Shown: piece after piece, positions 1-8,065 of the stretch
Numbering within the stretch: position 1 is the stretch's first letter
Layout of the letters: every line of letters starts with the position of its first letter
Assembly: GCF_019891545.1 (NCBI RefSeq)
Contig: NZ_JAHDIU010000001.1
Span: 496,001-560,000 of the forward strand
From: Flavobacterium coralii
GTDB lineage: Bacteria; Bacteroidota; Bacteroidia; Flavobacteriales; Flavobacteriaceae
Direction: 5' to 3'
DNA: 64,000 bases
Program-made: the position numbers and the translations under genes
The notes under the pieces: generated by a model
What the model was told of the DNA's origin: nothing
Seen by the model: only the letters and a program-made list of their open reading frames with translations
The model's database searches: none

Positions 1-2
1 AT

Positions 3-446
3 AAGATTGTTGACTCTTTAATGAGTAAAACAAGAGAGTTTCATTACACGATAAAAGGTTTTGACAAAGCACCATCAGCAGTAGAAAAGGCAAAAGACAA
101 TATAAAAAACGCCAACCTTGACGAGTATGTAACGATAACACGTGACAATTTTTTTGATTCTGAAAAGGAAACAAGCGGGCCGTTGCACATACTGTTTAAC
201 CCACCCTATGGTGAACGCCTTGATATAGATATGGAGCGTTTTTACCGCGAAATAGGCGATACTTTAAAACAGGGCTATCCCGGCACGAATGCCTGGTTTA
301 TAACAGCTAACCTTGAAGCACTTAAATTTGTAGGGCTAAAGCCATCGCGCAAAATAAAGCTGTTTAATGGTAAGCTTGAGGCGCGCCTGGTTAAGTATGA
401 AATGTATGAAGGCAGTAAAAAAGCAAAATTTCAGGAGCAACAATAA
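3..446 (+). CDS. THUMP-type class I SAM-dependent RNA methyltransferase, C-terminal part (truncated by window start)
   Basis: The reading frame is open to the first base, so only the C-terminal part is present; the ATG at 21 lies inside the gene. Visible are the end of a Rossmann methyltransferase fold, a GFDKAPSAVEKAKDNI stretch that would hold the SAM-binding acidic loop, and NPPYGERL, the catalytic motif IV of N-type amino-methyltransferases. This combination matches the RlmL/TrmN-like THUMP family, which modifies guanosine in rRNA or tRNA. The THUMP domain should lie upstream of the window. The exact RNA target cannot be judged from this piece. It ends 9 bases before a small membrane-protein gene with which it may be cotranscribed. 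Confidence 0.85.
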   Translation, partial: KIVDSLMSKTREFHYTIKGFDKAPSAVEKAKDNIKNANLDEYVTITRDNFFDSEKETSGPLHILFNPPYGERLDIDMERFYREIGDTLKQGYPGTNAWFITANLEALKFVGLKPSRKIKLFNGKLEARLVKYEMYEGSKKAKFQEQQ

Positions 447-455
447 CAACAGATT

Positions 456-689
456 ATGAACAGGAAAGTAAAAGCCATATTATATAACTTTTTGGGTTTC
501 GCCCCGTTTTTCTTAATCACTTATTTTCTGGTAATGGAGTTTACCGGCCTCGACGGATTGTTTATTCCGCTTACTGCTTTTGTTGTAAGTACCATACTGG
601 CACCTAAGTTTCAGGCTGTAAAATACCAGGGCGAAGAAAAGATATTTATGAAATGGATATTTATAAAGGGAGTAAAAGAGATAAAATAA
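456..689 (+). CDS. Small two-helix membrane protein, unknown function
   Basis: A 77-residue protein with two predicted membrane helices (about residues 8-28 and 33-50) and a short basic cytoplasmic tail. It starts with ATG 9 bases after the methyltransferase stop and is followed immediately by a strong hairpin, so it is probably the last gene of that transcript. No family was recognised. The compact placement between a stop codon and a terminator supports it as a real gene. Confidence 0.65.
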   Translation: MNRKVKAILYNFLGFAPFFLITYFLVMEFTGLDGLFIPLTAFVVSTILAPKFQAVKYQGEEKIFMKWIFIKGVKEIK

Positions 690-711
690 AAAGGGGCATT
701 TGCCCCTTTTT
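688..711. terminator. Bidirectional Rho-independent terminator
   Basis: Arms AAAAAGGGGCA and TGCCCCTTTTT around a 2-base centre form a perfect 11-bp stem with A and T tracts on its two sides. It lies between two convergent genes and can serve both. Confidence 0.85.
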
Positions 712-714
712 ATT

Positions 715-894
715 TTAAACTGCTGCCGCCTTGTACTTATGATAAAAGTAGTAAGGAAGTAAAGCAATATTCATAAATGCAAAGCCAAGCACAAGCATTA
801 TGTTTGCGCCAGGCCAGTGCATTATTTTAAACAGCAAGCCGCTGCTGATTAAAAAGGAGGTAATAAAACCTAATAAATAAACTGTTCGTTTCAT
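715..894 (-). CDS. Small membrane protein with GldL-like HWPGA motif
   Basis: About 59 residues if started at the ATG at 894 (MKRTVYLLG). An upstream in-frame ATG at 939 would overlap the preceding gene and add a non-hydrophobic leader, so it was not chosen. Two membrane helices are predicted. The first carries FKIMHWPGA, the same signature found in the N-terminal helix of the gliding-motility protein GldL and in many small Bacteroidota membrane proteins. It lies 13 bases after a second HWPGA protein and is the last gene of the PadR unit. The function is unknown; it lacks the GldL cytoplasmic region, so it is not GldL. Confidence 0.7.
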   Translation of the reverse strand: MKRTVYLLGFITSFLISSGLLFKIMHWPGANIMLVLGFAFMNIALLPYYFYHKYKAAAV

Positions 895-907
895 GATATG
901 ATTGATT

Positions 908-1345
908 TTAATGATTACTTGTAAATTTTCTTTCAGCATTTTTGTAGCGCTGAATCAGGTAAACAGGTAACAGGAACAGGGCTAAACTTATAAAGCTGAA
1001 AAAGAGCAATATCATGGCACCCGGCCAATGAAATATTTTAAATACTGCACCTGATATAAAAAGCAACACCGTTACAAATACTGCTATATAAGTAACTTTC
1101 TTTCTTTTAAGGTAATTTTTAAGGTGTACTTCCATAAATGTTTCCCGCTGAATACTGCTAAAAGCGTGATGCCCCCCAAACTGTTGCAGGGCTGCCTTAT
1201 ATGCAGTTTCAAAATCATCAAACTGCCCTGTTTCAATATAAGTGCATATATGATCCAGCAGGTCATCTTTAAGTTCTCCCTGCCTAACGCCATAAAACTC
1301 CAGATTGGTGGCTATATATTCGATTTGTTCATCCGTTAAAATCAT
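908..1345 (-). CDS. Membrane protein with cytosolic N-terminal domain and HWPGA motif, PadR-linked
   Basis: About 145 residues from the ATG at 1345 (MILTDEQIEYIA); an ATG at 1363 is an alternative, and one at 1396 would overlap padR by 68 bases. The soluble helical N-terminal domain (about residues 1-80, with a DDLLDHICTYIE stretch) resembles the prefix domains found in PadR-regulated membrane proteins. Two membrane helices follow, the first with FKIFHWPGA. The chosen start overlaps the 3' end of padR by 17 bases, implying translational coupling. A regulator followed by a membrane protein with such a prefix is a recurrent PadR arrangement; what is sensed is unknown. Confidence 0.75.
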   Translation of the reverse strand: MILTDEQIEYIATNLEFYGVRQGELKDDLLDHICTYIETGQFDDFETAYKAALQQFGGHHAFSSIQRETFMEVHLKNYLKRKKVTYIAVFVTVLLFISGAVFKIFHWPGAMILLFFSFISLALFLLPVYLIQRYKNAERKFTSNH

Positions 1346-1679
1346 ATACTGCTTTTTTATCATTAAAAATAACCGATAGTGTTTCAATAAAGTCATTCAG
1401 TTCGGCAGTAACTTTTATAGCTGCCTTTTTACCTGAATCTGTTACTTTATAATATTTGCGGACTCTTTTACCTATAAATACTTTTTCAGTATCAAGTATT
1501 TTTTCTGCCTCCATCCTGTGAAGAATAGGATATAATGCCCCTTCAGATATGTCTATCTTCCCTTGGGTTATCTCTTTTACCCTTTGTGTTATCTCATACC
1601 CATACATTTTGTCCGACTCACTTATCAGTTTTAATATGATAGGCTGCAGGGTTCCTTTGGTCAGTTCTTTACTATACAT
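1329..1679 (-). CDS. PadR family transcriptional regulator
   Basis: 116 residues from MYSKELTKGTLQ, the usual N-terminus of this family. The winged helix is clear: MYGYEITQRVKEIT, then SEGALYPILHRME (recognition helix), then a wing with the conserved GKRVRKYYKVT. A short C-terminal helix for dimerisation follows. PadR proteins normally repress their own operon and neighbouring membrane genes. In-frame ATGs at 1718 and 1694 lie upstream of or within the promoter described in the next entry and were rejected. The ATG at 1679 falls almost at the predicted transcription start, so the mRNA may be leaderless. Confidence 0.92.
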   Translation of the reverse strand: MYSKELTKGTLQPIILKLISESDKMYGYEITQRVKEITQGKIDISEGALYPILHRMEAEKILDTEKVFIGKRVRKYYKVTDSGKKAAIKVTAELNDFIETLSVIFNDKKAVYDFNG

Positions 1680-1683
1680 AGTA

Positions 1684-1713
1684 CAAATATACATTTTATT
1701 TAAATGTATACAA
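1684..1713 (-). promoter_or_regulatory. padR promoter with overlapping palindromic operator
   Basis: Reading the minus strand, TTG (1711-1713), a 19-base spacer and TATATTTG (1684-1691) match the Bacteroidota housekeeping promoter (TTG-N19-TAnnTTTG). The spacer is almost filled by a perfect 9-bp inverted repeat, TATACATTT (1688-1696) and AAATGTATA (1702-1710). It contains ACAT/ATGT half-sites like those of PadR operators. Binding there would block polymerase, so autorepression is inferred. Confidence 0.75.
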
Positions 1714-1739
1714 TACAAATGCTAAATGTTTTTATAAAA

Positions 1740-1775
1740 AAATGGAACTGTTTCACTTTTGAAACAGCCCCATTT
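1740..1775 (-). terminator. Rho-independent terminator of the minus-strand unit ending at 1796
   Basis: Arms at 1740-1754 and 1761-1775 form a 15-bp stem. Two positions pair only as G-U on the minus-strand RNA and are mismatched on the plus strand. A T-rich run follows on the minus strand. This fixes its direction. Confidence 0.8.
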
Positions 1776-1795
1776 AATTTTTACTATTATAACTC

Positions 1796-2338
1796 TTAGT
1801 ATCTGAACAGTTTTTTAATAGCTCCGATTATACCTTCATTCTTTATTTTGTTCTCTTCAGGTATAGCGATACTAAAAGGTTCTTTAAGACTGCTATCATC
1901 AATTTCCGGTAACTCAAATGTGATGTCAGCATTTATAACGGATGTACTGCCGCCAAAATCATTTTTATAGACGAGATTATCATCTGTAACAATATAAACA
2001 TTGTCATATTCTTTATCGGTATCCGGAATGAAGAATAGCAGATTCTTACCTTTGATATCAGGATGCAGATTGCCATCTCCTTTTGTTAAACCCTTTGCCT
2101 TTAAACGTGTACCTTGTTTTGAATAAACAACATAATTTACAAGGTAGGAGAAGTAAATATTGTCAAAACTATCCGGTGCCTGAATTAAAAATTCAGATTC
2201 TGATATCGCGTATATGAAAAATGTATCGCCTGCATTAACTACAGGTTCGTCAATACTATGCATGTCAATAAAATCAATTATTGCCTTTGTTACCAGCTCG
2301 AGATAACTTTCCCAAATGTAAATGCTGTTATACTTCAT
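1796..2338 (-). CDS. Hypothetical protein downstream of DPP-IV
   Basis: 180 residues, acidic, without signal peptide or membrane helix. A central stretch reads like beta strands (FLIQAPDSFDNIYFSYLVNY and NLLFFIPDTDKEYDNVYIVT), and the C-terminal tail is amphipathic (IIGAIKKLFRY). No family was recognised. It starts 1 base after the stop of the dipeptidyl peptidase gene and is closed by its own terminator, so the two are very likely cotranscribed. Whether they share a function cannot be told from sequence; the protein has no secretion signal, whereas the peptidase does. Confidence 0.7.
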   Translation of the reverse strand: MKYNSIYIWESYLELVTKAIIDFIDMHSIDEPVVNAGDTFFIYAISESEFLIQAPDSFDNIYFSYLVNYVVYSKQGTRLKAKGLTKGDGNLHPDIKGKNLLFFIPDTDKEYDNVYIVTDDNLVYKNDFGGSTSVINADITFELPEIDDSSLKEPFSIAIPEENKIKNEGIIGAIKKLFRY

Positions 2339-2339
2339 A

Positions 2340-4514
2340 CTACTTTTTTAAATATATATCAAAATAGTCAGCAATCTTCTGGTTCAGGTGAAAACGGTCT
2401 TTACCGCGCACGTTATGCTCATGGGTAGGGTACAGGAAGTAATCTACCTGTACACCGGCTGCAATACAAGCTTGTATAAACTCCATGCTGTGTTGTTGTA
2501 CCACTACATTATCCTGAGCCCCGTGTATCATCAGTAGCCTACCTTTAAGGTTCTTTGCCTTGTCAATAAGATTTGTTTTAGCATAGCCTTCCGGGTTTTC
2601 CTGCGGAGTATCCATATAGCGTTCGCCATACATAATTTCATAGAATTTCCAGTCAATTACCGGGCCTCCGGCAACGCCAACCTTAAATGTTTCAGGATAA
2701 GTTGTCATTAAAGTAGTTGTCATAAATCCGCCAAAGCTCCAGCCGTAAACGCCAATCTTATCCTGGTCAACAAATTGTTTAGCTTTCAGGTAATCAATGC
2801 CTTTCATTTGGTCGGCAATCTCATTTTGTCCCAGTTGCCTGTGTATTACATGCTCAAAGTCGCGGCCGCGTGCATCGCTGCCACGGTTGTCAAGTGTAAA
2901 TACCACAAAACCCTGCTGTGCCATATAATAATCGAATAAAGATGCACCGCCCAACCACTCATTGGTTACAAGTTGTGCATGCGGCCCGCCATATACATAC
3001 AGCATTACCGGATATTTTTTAGAGGCATCAAAATCAGCAGGATAAATCAGCCTTCCGTTAAGTGGTGTCTTTCCATCTGCTGCTGTTACTGTAACCAATT
3101 CCATTTTAGGCAGTACCGTTTTACCAGTATATGGGTTCTCTGCACTAAAGAGCGTATTGGTTTTATTGTTGCTCAGGTTAATGATGCTTACTTTATTTGG
3201 TGTATCGATATTGCTGAAGCTGTCAAGCGCATAGGTTGCGTTATTGCTCATTTCTATGCTGTGCGTACCCGAAGCAGTGGTTACCTGTGTGGTTTTACCT
3301 GACCTTAGTTCTACTTTATATAATTGCCTGTCAAGCCCATTGTTAGCAGTACCTATGTAATATACATTTTTGGCTTTAGCATCAAATTCCAACAGGCCTG
3401 TAACAACAACGTCTTTGTAGCCAAGCTTCTTTATGAGCTTCCCGTCTGTATTGTAATGGTATAGCTGCTCATAACCCTCTTTTTCAGTTCGGTATAAAAA
3501 CTCATCATTTTTACCGGGAATAAAAGTAAGATCGTGCAACGGCTCTACATAGGTATCCGCTTTTTCTTCAAAAAGTGTTTTAATAAAATTACCGTTTGCA
3601 GCATCATATTTATTAAGCTTCAGGTGATTTTGCCCGCGGTTAAGGACTCCTACAAAAGCATACTTACCATCCGGCGACCACGTAACGGTAGTAAGAAATT
3701 GTTCTTTATCGCCTTCTGTTTTCAGGGTAACTTTATTTCCTGTTTTTATATCATAAACAACAAGTGTTACTTCTTCACTTTTCATACCTGCCATCGGGTA
3801 ACGAATATCGTTTGAGGCAGCAATACGCTCGCTCCACTGCACCAGTGGATATTCCGCCACCATAGTTTCGTCCTTACGGTAGTACAGCAGCTTGTCGCTG
3901 TTAGGGCTCCACCACATACCACGGTTAATACCAAATTCCTGGCGGTGCACATAGTCGCTTCCGTTAACAATACCTTTATCTGTATCATTGGTCACAGCTA
4001 TCACTTTACCGTTTGTATCGGTAACCTGTAAATTATTTTCGTTTGTAGAAGCTAAATACTTACCATCGGGCGATACAAATTTCTGCCCACCTTGTATATA
4101 AGGAAAAGCCGCCACTATGTTTTTTGTATCTACATTATAATGTACAATATAATTTAATGCTTCAGTATTGGCATCAAATGCTATTGTGCTTTTATCAATC
4201 CAGCTATATCCGTAAGGGAATATCTGCATTGCAAATTTCACCTCGGGGAACTTAACCCTGAGTGCATTCAGCAACTCATCTTTTGTAAGCAATGTGGTTT
4301 CATTCCAGTTGCTGCTTTCGCTACGTGCCATAAGTACAGCATAAGTATCATTAAGGTAGGTAAGCGTGTTGCTGTCAGGCCTCCAGTGAGGACTTACTAA
4401 GCTTTTAGGAGCAAATGCCTGATACTGTCCGTAGGTAGCTTCCTGAATGGTAAGGTTACGCTGTGCTGTAGCGGCTATTCCGGTTAAAAGGAACAGCCAT
4501 AACATTTTTTTCAT
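2340..4514 (-). CDS. dpp4: Dipeptidyl peptidase IV, family S9B, secreted
   Basis: 724 residues with a signal peptide (MKKMLWLFLLTGIAATAQ), a beta-propeller N-terminal domain to about residue 480 and a C-terminal alpha/beta hydrolase. The nucleophile is Ser593 in GWSFGGF, with Asp668 in GAQDN and His700 in THEHNV as the rest of the triad. These positions coincide with those I recall for Porphyromonas gingivalis DPP-IV. The enzyme removes X-Pro or X-Ala dipeptides from oligopeptides outside the inner membrane and feeds peptide catabolism. GMWWSPNSDKLLY is a typical propeller blade. It is the first gene of a two-gene transcript with the hypothetical gene at 1796. Confidence 0.95.
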   Translation of the reverse strand: MKKMLWLFLLTGIAATAQRNLTIQEATYGQYQAFAPKSLVSPHWRPDSNTLTYLNDTYAVLMARSESSNWNETTLLTKDELLNALRVKFPEVKFAMQIFPYGYSWIDKSTIAFDANTEALNYIVHYNVDTKNIVAAFPYIQGGQKFVSPDGKYLASTNENNLQVTDTNGKVIAVTNDTDKGIVNGSDYVHRQEFGINRGMWWSPNSDKLLYYRKDETMVAEYPLVQWSERIAASNDIRYPMAGMKSEEVTLVVYDIKTGNKVTLKTEGDKEQFLTTVTWSPDGKYAFVGVLNRGQNHLKLNKYDAANGNFIKTLFEEKADTYVEPLHDLTFIPGKNDEFLYRTEKEGYEQLYHYNTDGKLIKKLGYKDVVVTGLLEFDAKAKNVYYIGTANNGLDRQLYKVELRSGKTTQVTTASGTHSIEMSNNATYALDSFSNIDTPNKVSIINLSNNKTNTLFSAENPYTGKTVLPKMELVTVTAADGKTPLNGRLIYPADFDASKKYPVMLYVYGGPHAQLVTNEWLGGASLFDYYMAQQGFVVFTLDNRGSDARGRDFEHVIHRQLGQNEIADQMKGIDYLKAKQFVDQDKIGVYGWSFGGFMTTTLMTTYPETFKVGVAGGPVIDWKFYEIMYGERYMDTPQENPEGYAKTNLIDKAKNLKGRLLMIHGAQDNVVVQQHSMEFIQACIAAGVQVDYFLYPTHEHNVRGKDRFHLNQKIADYFDIYLKK

Positions 4515-4622
4515 ATGTATTTGTTGTTTGTTGTTCGATGTACGGCGAATTTAAGCAAAACAGCCCATATCGCGCCGATTTTTGGTTATTAGTGACAATT
4601 CAGCTAAAATTGTTACAAAAAA

Positions 4623-4647
4623 ATCCGCTTCAGGTACTGAAACGGAT
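4623..4647 (-). terminator. Rho-independent terminator of the PLP-enzyme gene
   Basis: Arms ATCCGCTTCAG and CTGAAACGGAT pair along 11 bp with one G-U on the minus-strand RNA. The loop has 3 bases and a T run follows on the minus strand. Confidence 0.8.
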
Positions 4648-4678
4648 CTTGCATTTAATTAGTTGGTTGGATAGGATA

Positions 4679-5878
4679 TTATAAGATGCCAAGTTCTTTC
4701 ATGCAGTCTTTCATCATGTTATAGGTACGCTCAATATCATTGTCAAGGCCTATCGAGAAACGGATAAGCCCGTCGGTTAAGCCCATTTCTTTTTGCTCTT
4801 CGAGTGGTATTTCACTTGAAGTTGAGCTTCCCGGCGCACTGAACAATGTTTTGTAGAAACCTAAGCTTACAGCAAGGTAGCCCAGGTTGCGGTGTTGCAT
4901 CAGCTCCATTAGTTCATTGGCCTTGTCAAGTGTGCCCACATCAATAGTAAGCATACCGCCAAAGCCATATTCCGGGTTAATCATGTTTTTATAAAGCTCG
5001 TGGCTTGGGTGGCTTGCAAGTCCTGGATAAACGGTCTTAAGCCCGTCCTGCTCAAAACGCTCCGCAAGATACATAGCGTTGTGGCTGTGCTGTTTAATCC
5101 TGATATGCAGCGTGCGCAGGTTTTTTAACACACTTGCCGCACGAAGGCTATCCATAGTAGGGCCTAAAAGCATACTGGCGCCATCGTTTACATTACGAAG
5201 CTGGTCTATAAATTCCTGAGTACCGCAGGTAACACCACCTACAGTATCGCTGCTGCCGTTGATGAACTTGGTAAGGCTGTGTATAACTACATCCGCACCC
5301 ATTTTTGCCGGCGCTACCGAAAGCGGGGAGAAGGTGTTATCAACCACAAGCTTAAGGTTATGTTTTTTAGCAATCTTCGCAAGGCCTTCTATATCGGCAA
5401 CTTCAAGAAGCGGGTTACTTACTGTTTCGCAATAAAGCACTTTTGTATTTGGTGTTATGGCTGCCTCAACAACATCAAGTTTTGTAATATCTACAAAAGC
5501 CGTATTGATATTTAGTTTCGGCAGGAAGTTTTTCATAAAGGCATAGGTACCCCCATAAATCGTGCGGCTCGATACAATATGGTCGCCAGCGGCGCAAAGC
5601 TGTAACAGTACAGGGGTGATGGCTCCCATACCCGAAGCGGCTACGTTTGCAGTCTCGGTACCTTCCATAGCAGCAAGTGCCTGGCCTAAGTACAGGTTGC
5701 TTGGAGATGAGTGACGCGAATACAGATAACAGCCTTCGGCATTGCCTTCAAATGTATCAAACATGGTTTTAGCCGAAAGGAAAGTATATGTTGATGAATC
5801 GGATATTGATGGGTTTACACCTCCAAATTCTCCAAAGTACTGTAAGTCCTGTATTTTGTCTGCGGGATTAAATTTCAT
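4679..5878 (-). CDS. Cys/Met metabolism PLP-dependent enzyme (methionine gamma-lyase / cystathionine gamma-synthase type)
   Basis: 399 residues from MKFNPADKIQDL; a longer frame from 5953 adds an unlike leader and runs through the promoter region. It is a fold-type I PLP enzyme: PLP-binding Tyr in YSRH and TIYGGTY, Asp in VVDNTFSP, and the Schiff-base Lys204 in HSLTKFINGSSD. Family members carry out trans-sulfuration or gamma/beta-elimination of methionine, cystathionine or homocysteine; the motifs alone do not separate these. It is divergent from an Lrp/AsnC regulator, the usual partner of amino-acid lyases, so control by that protein is likely. Methionine gamma-lyase is my first guess. Confidence 0.88.
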   Translation of the reverse strand: MKFNPADKIQDLQYFGEFGGVNPSISDSSTYTFLSAKTMFDTFEGNAEGCYLYSRHSSPSNLYLGQALAAMEGTETANVAASGMGAITPVLLQLCAAGDHIVSSRTIYGGTYAFMKNFLPKLNINTAFVDITKLDVVEAAITPNTKVLYCETVSNPLLEVADIEGLAKIAKKHNLKLVVDNTFSPLSVAPAKMGADVVIHSLTKFINGSSDTVGGVTCGTQEFIDQLRNVNDGASMLLGPTMDSLRAASVLKNLRTLHIRIKQHSHNAMYLAERFEQDGLKTVYPGLASHPSHELYKNMINPEYGFGGMLTIDVGTLDKANELMELMQHRNLGYLAVSLGFYKTLFSAPGSSTSSEIPLEEQKEMGLTDGLIRFSIGLDNDIERTYNMMKDCMKELGIL

Positions 5879-6015
5879 GATAAATAGTTTTTGCTGTTTA
5901 TAGGTTGTATGATGGCAAAGGGAAATAAAATGTATTAAAAAATCAACATACACTTAATTATGCAGTTCTTTTTCCTGCTATTTTGTGATAATGTAGTTTT
6001 AAAATCATATAAGGT

Positions 6016-6023
6016 TATATTTG
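6016..6023 (+). promoter_or_regulatory. Candidate -7 element of the Lrp/AsnC gene
   Basis: TATATTTG matches the Bacteroidota -7 box and lies 28 bases before the ATG at 6052. No TTG was found at the expected distance upstream, so only half of the promoter is supported. Confidence 0.5.
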
Positions 6024-6051
6024 TACAGAATAAAATGAAAATTTTTCAGTC

Positions 6052-6510
6052 ATGACATTAGATGCCATTGATAAAAAACTGCTGTTGCTGTTACAGAAAG
6101 ACAGCCGCCGCACTACAAAAGAGCTTTCGTTGCAGTTAAACCTTTCTGTTACTGCGGTTTATGAGAGGGTTAAAAAACTGGAAAGGGAAGGTGTTATAAA
6201 CCGTTATGTGGCATTGCTTAATCCTAAAAAAGTGCAACGTGCATTTGTGGTGTTCTGCCACATAAAACTGGTGCAACATACTAAAGAATATCTCACCAAG
6301 TTTGAGCAGGAAGTAAAAAAGCTGGATGAGGTTTTAGAATGCTACCACGTTAGCGGCGATTATGATTACATTTTAAAAATATATGTCGCCGATATGGAAG
6401 CCTACCGCGAGTTTATGGTAACTAAACTTACCACATTACAACATATAGGCAGTACGCACAGCACCTTTATGATTAGTGAAGTAAAGAACACCAATGTTAT
6501 AGCGGTATAA
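6052..6510 (+). CDS. Lrp/AsnC family transcriptional regulator
   Basis: 152 residues. The N-terminal winged helix begins with LDAIDKKLLLLLQKDSRRT, as usual for this family, and has the recognition helix in VTAVYERVKKLEREGVI. A RAM/AsnC effector domain follows (CYHVSGDYDYILKIYV). Such proteins bind amino acids and control amino-acid metabolism genes. The divergent neighbour is a sulfur amino-acid PLP enzyme, so that gene is the most likely target; the 173-base space between them would hold the sites. Confidence 0.93.
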   Translation: MTLDAIDKKLLLLLQKDSRRTTKELSLQLNLSVTAVYERVKKLEREGVINRYVALLNPKKVQRAFVVFCHIKLVQHTKEYLTKFEQEVKKLDEVLECYHVSGDYDYILKIYVADMEAYREFMVTKLTTLQHIGSTHSTFMISEVKNTNVIAV

Positions 6511-6559
6511 CTTTTGCAACACTTTTTGTTTTTAAGTAGCCTGTACAAAAAAACTTCTG

Positions 6560-6567
6560 TAAATTTG
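6560..6567 (+). promoter_or_regulatory. Candidate -7 element of lpdA
   Basis: TAAATTTG matches TAnnTTTG and lies 39 bases upstream of the lpdA ATG. The matching TTG was not found at normal spacing. Confidence 0.45.
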
Positions 6568-6606
6568 CCTTACAATTAACAAAACATACAAAAAACTATA
6601 GTCAAT

Positions 6607-8013
6607 ATGAGTTCATTCGACGTAGCCGTAATAGGTTCGGGCCCCGGCGGGTATGTGGCAGCCATCCGTTGTGCACAGCTTGGGTTTAAAACAGCCATTA
6701 TAGAGAAATACCCAACCCTGGGCGGTACCTGCCTTAACGTAGGGTGCATACCATCTAAAGCCTTGCTTGACTCTTCACACCACTACCACGATGCCATTTC
6801 TCATTTTAAAGAGCACGGTATTGAAATTCCTGGTGAGGTAAAAGTAAACTTTGAGCAGATGATTGCCCGCAAGCAGGGCGTTGTGGAGCAAAATGTTAGC
6901 GGCATTAAATACCTTATGGACAAAAATAAAATTACGGTTCTTGAAGGTGTTGGCTCGTTTGAAGATGCAACTCATATAAAAGTGACTAAAGATGGTGGCG
7001 AAAGCGAAACTATAGAGGCTAAATATACCATTATAGCAACAGGTTCTAAGCCGTCAACGCTGCCATTTATAAAAATAGATAAAGAAAGGATTATAACTTC
7101 TACCGAAGCGCTGAAACTGAAAGAGATACCAAAACACCTTATTGTTATTGGCGGTGGCGTTATTGGCCTTGAACTTGGGCAGGTTTACCTGCGCCTGGGC
7201 GCACAGGTATCTGTAGTAGAATACCTTGACAGGATTATACCGGGCATGGATGGTGCGCTTTCTAAAGAGCTGACTAAAGTGCTTAAAAAGCAGGGTATGA
7301 AGTTCTACACCAGCCACAAAGTGAAGTCGGTTGAAAGAAATGGCGACACTGTAAAAGTTGAAGCTGATAACGCTAAAGGCGAAACAGTAACCCTTGAAGG
7401 TGACTACACACTGGTATCGGTAGGGCGCCGTCCGTTTACAGATGGCCTTAACGCTGATAAAGCAGGTGTAAAAGTTACAGAGCGCGGCATGATTGAAGTG
7501 AATGACCACCTGCAAACAAATGTATCGAACATCTATGCTATTGGTGATGTGGTTCGCGGTGCTATGCTTGCCCACAAAGCCGAAGAAGAAGGTGTTTTTG
7601 TAGCCGAAACAATTGCCGGGCAAAAGCCGCATATTGATTATAACCTGATACCGGGAGTTGTATATACATGGCCTGAGGTTGCCGCTGTTGGTAAAACTGA
7701 AGAACAGCTTAAAGAAGCAGGAGTAGAGTATAAGTCAGGTAGTTTCCCGTTCAAGGCACTGGGCCGTTCGCGCGCAAGTATGGATACCGATGGTTTCGTG
7801 AAAATACTTGCTGACAAGAAAACCGATGAGGTTCTTGGTGTGCACATGATAGGTGCCCGTACCGCCGACCTTATCGCTGAGGCAGTTACCGCAATGGAGT
7901 TCAGGGCATCTGCAGAGGATATCTCAAGGATGAGCCATGCACACCCAACCTATGCCGAAGCTATGAAAGAAGCTGCGCTTGCCGCTACCGATAACAGGCC
8001 GTTGCATTTGTAA
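6607..8013 (+). CDS. lpdA: Dihydrolipoyl dehydrogenase (E3)
   Basis: 468 residues, normal length. The protein shows the FAD-binding GSGPGGYVAAIR, the redox disulfide in GGTCLNVGCIPSK, the NAD-binding GGGVIGLELG, the second FAD motif ending in YAIGDV, and the C-terminal His-Glu pair in HAHPTYAEA. It reoxidises the lipoyl arms of pyruvate and 2-oxoglutarate dehydrogenases and of the glycine cleavage system. It stands alone here with its own promoter and terminator, without E1 or E2 genes, as expected for a shared E3. Confidence 0.97.
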   Translation: MSSFDVAVIGSGPGGYVAAIRCAQLGFKTAIIEKYPTLGGTCLNVGCIPSKALLDSSHHYHDAISHFKEHGIEIPGEVKVNFEQMIARKQGVVEQNVSGIKYLMDKNKITVLEGVGSFEDATHIKVTKDGGESETIEAKYTIIATGSKPSTLPFIKIDKERIITSTEALKLKEIPKHLIVIGGGVIGLELGQVYLRLGAQVSVVEYLDRIIPGMDGALSKELTKVLKKQGMKFYTSHKVKSVERNGDTVKVEADNAKGETVTLEGDYTLVSVGRRPFTDGLNADKAGVKVTERGMIEVNDHLQTNVSNIYAIGDVVRGAMLAHKAEEEGVFVAETIAGQKPHIDYNLIPGVVYTWPEVAAVGKTEEQLKEAGVEYKSGSFPFKALGRSRASMDTDGFVKILADKKTDEVLGVHMIGARTADLIAEAVTAMEFRASAEDISRMSHAHPTYAEAMKEAALAATDNRPLHL

Positions 8014-8033
8014 TTAGTTACATATTATAATTT

Positions 8034-8062
8034 AAAACCCGCTCCGATAAAGAGTGGGTTTT
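8034..8062 (+). terminator. Rho-independent terminator of lpdA
   Basis: Arms AAAACCCGCTC and GAGTGGGTTTT form an 11-bp stem with one G-U pair. A T run follows. Confidence 0.85.
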
Positions 8063-8065
8063 TTG

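Noticed and set aside
7054-7632. 192-codon open frame on the minus strand within lpdA
   Set aside because: It is antisense to an intact, well-conserved enzyme and its product is Cys/Phe/Tyr-rich without family motifs.
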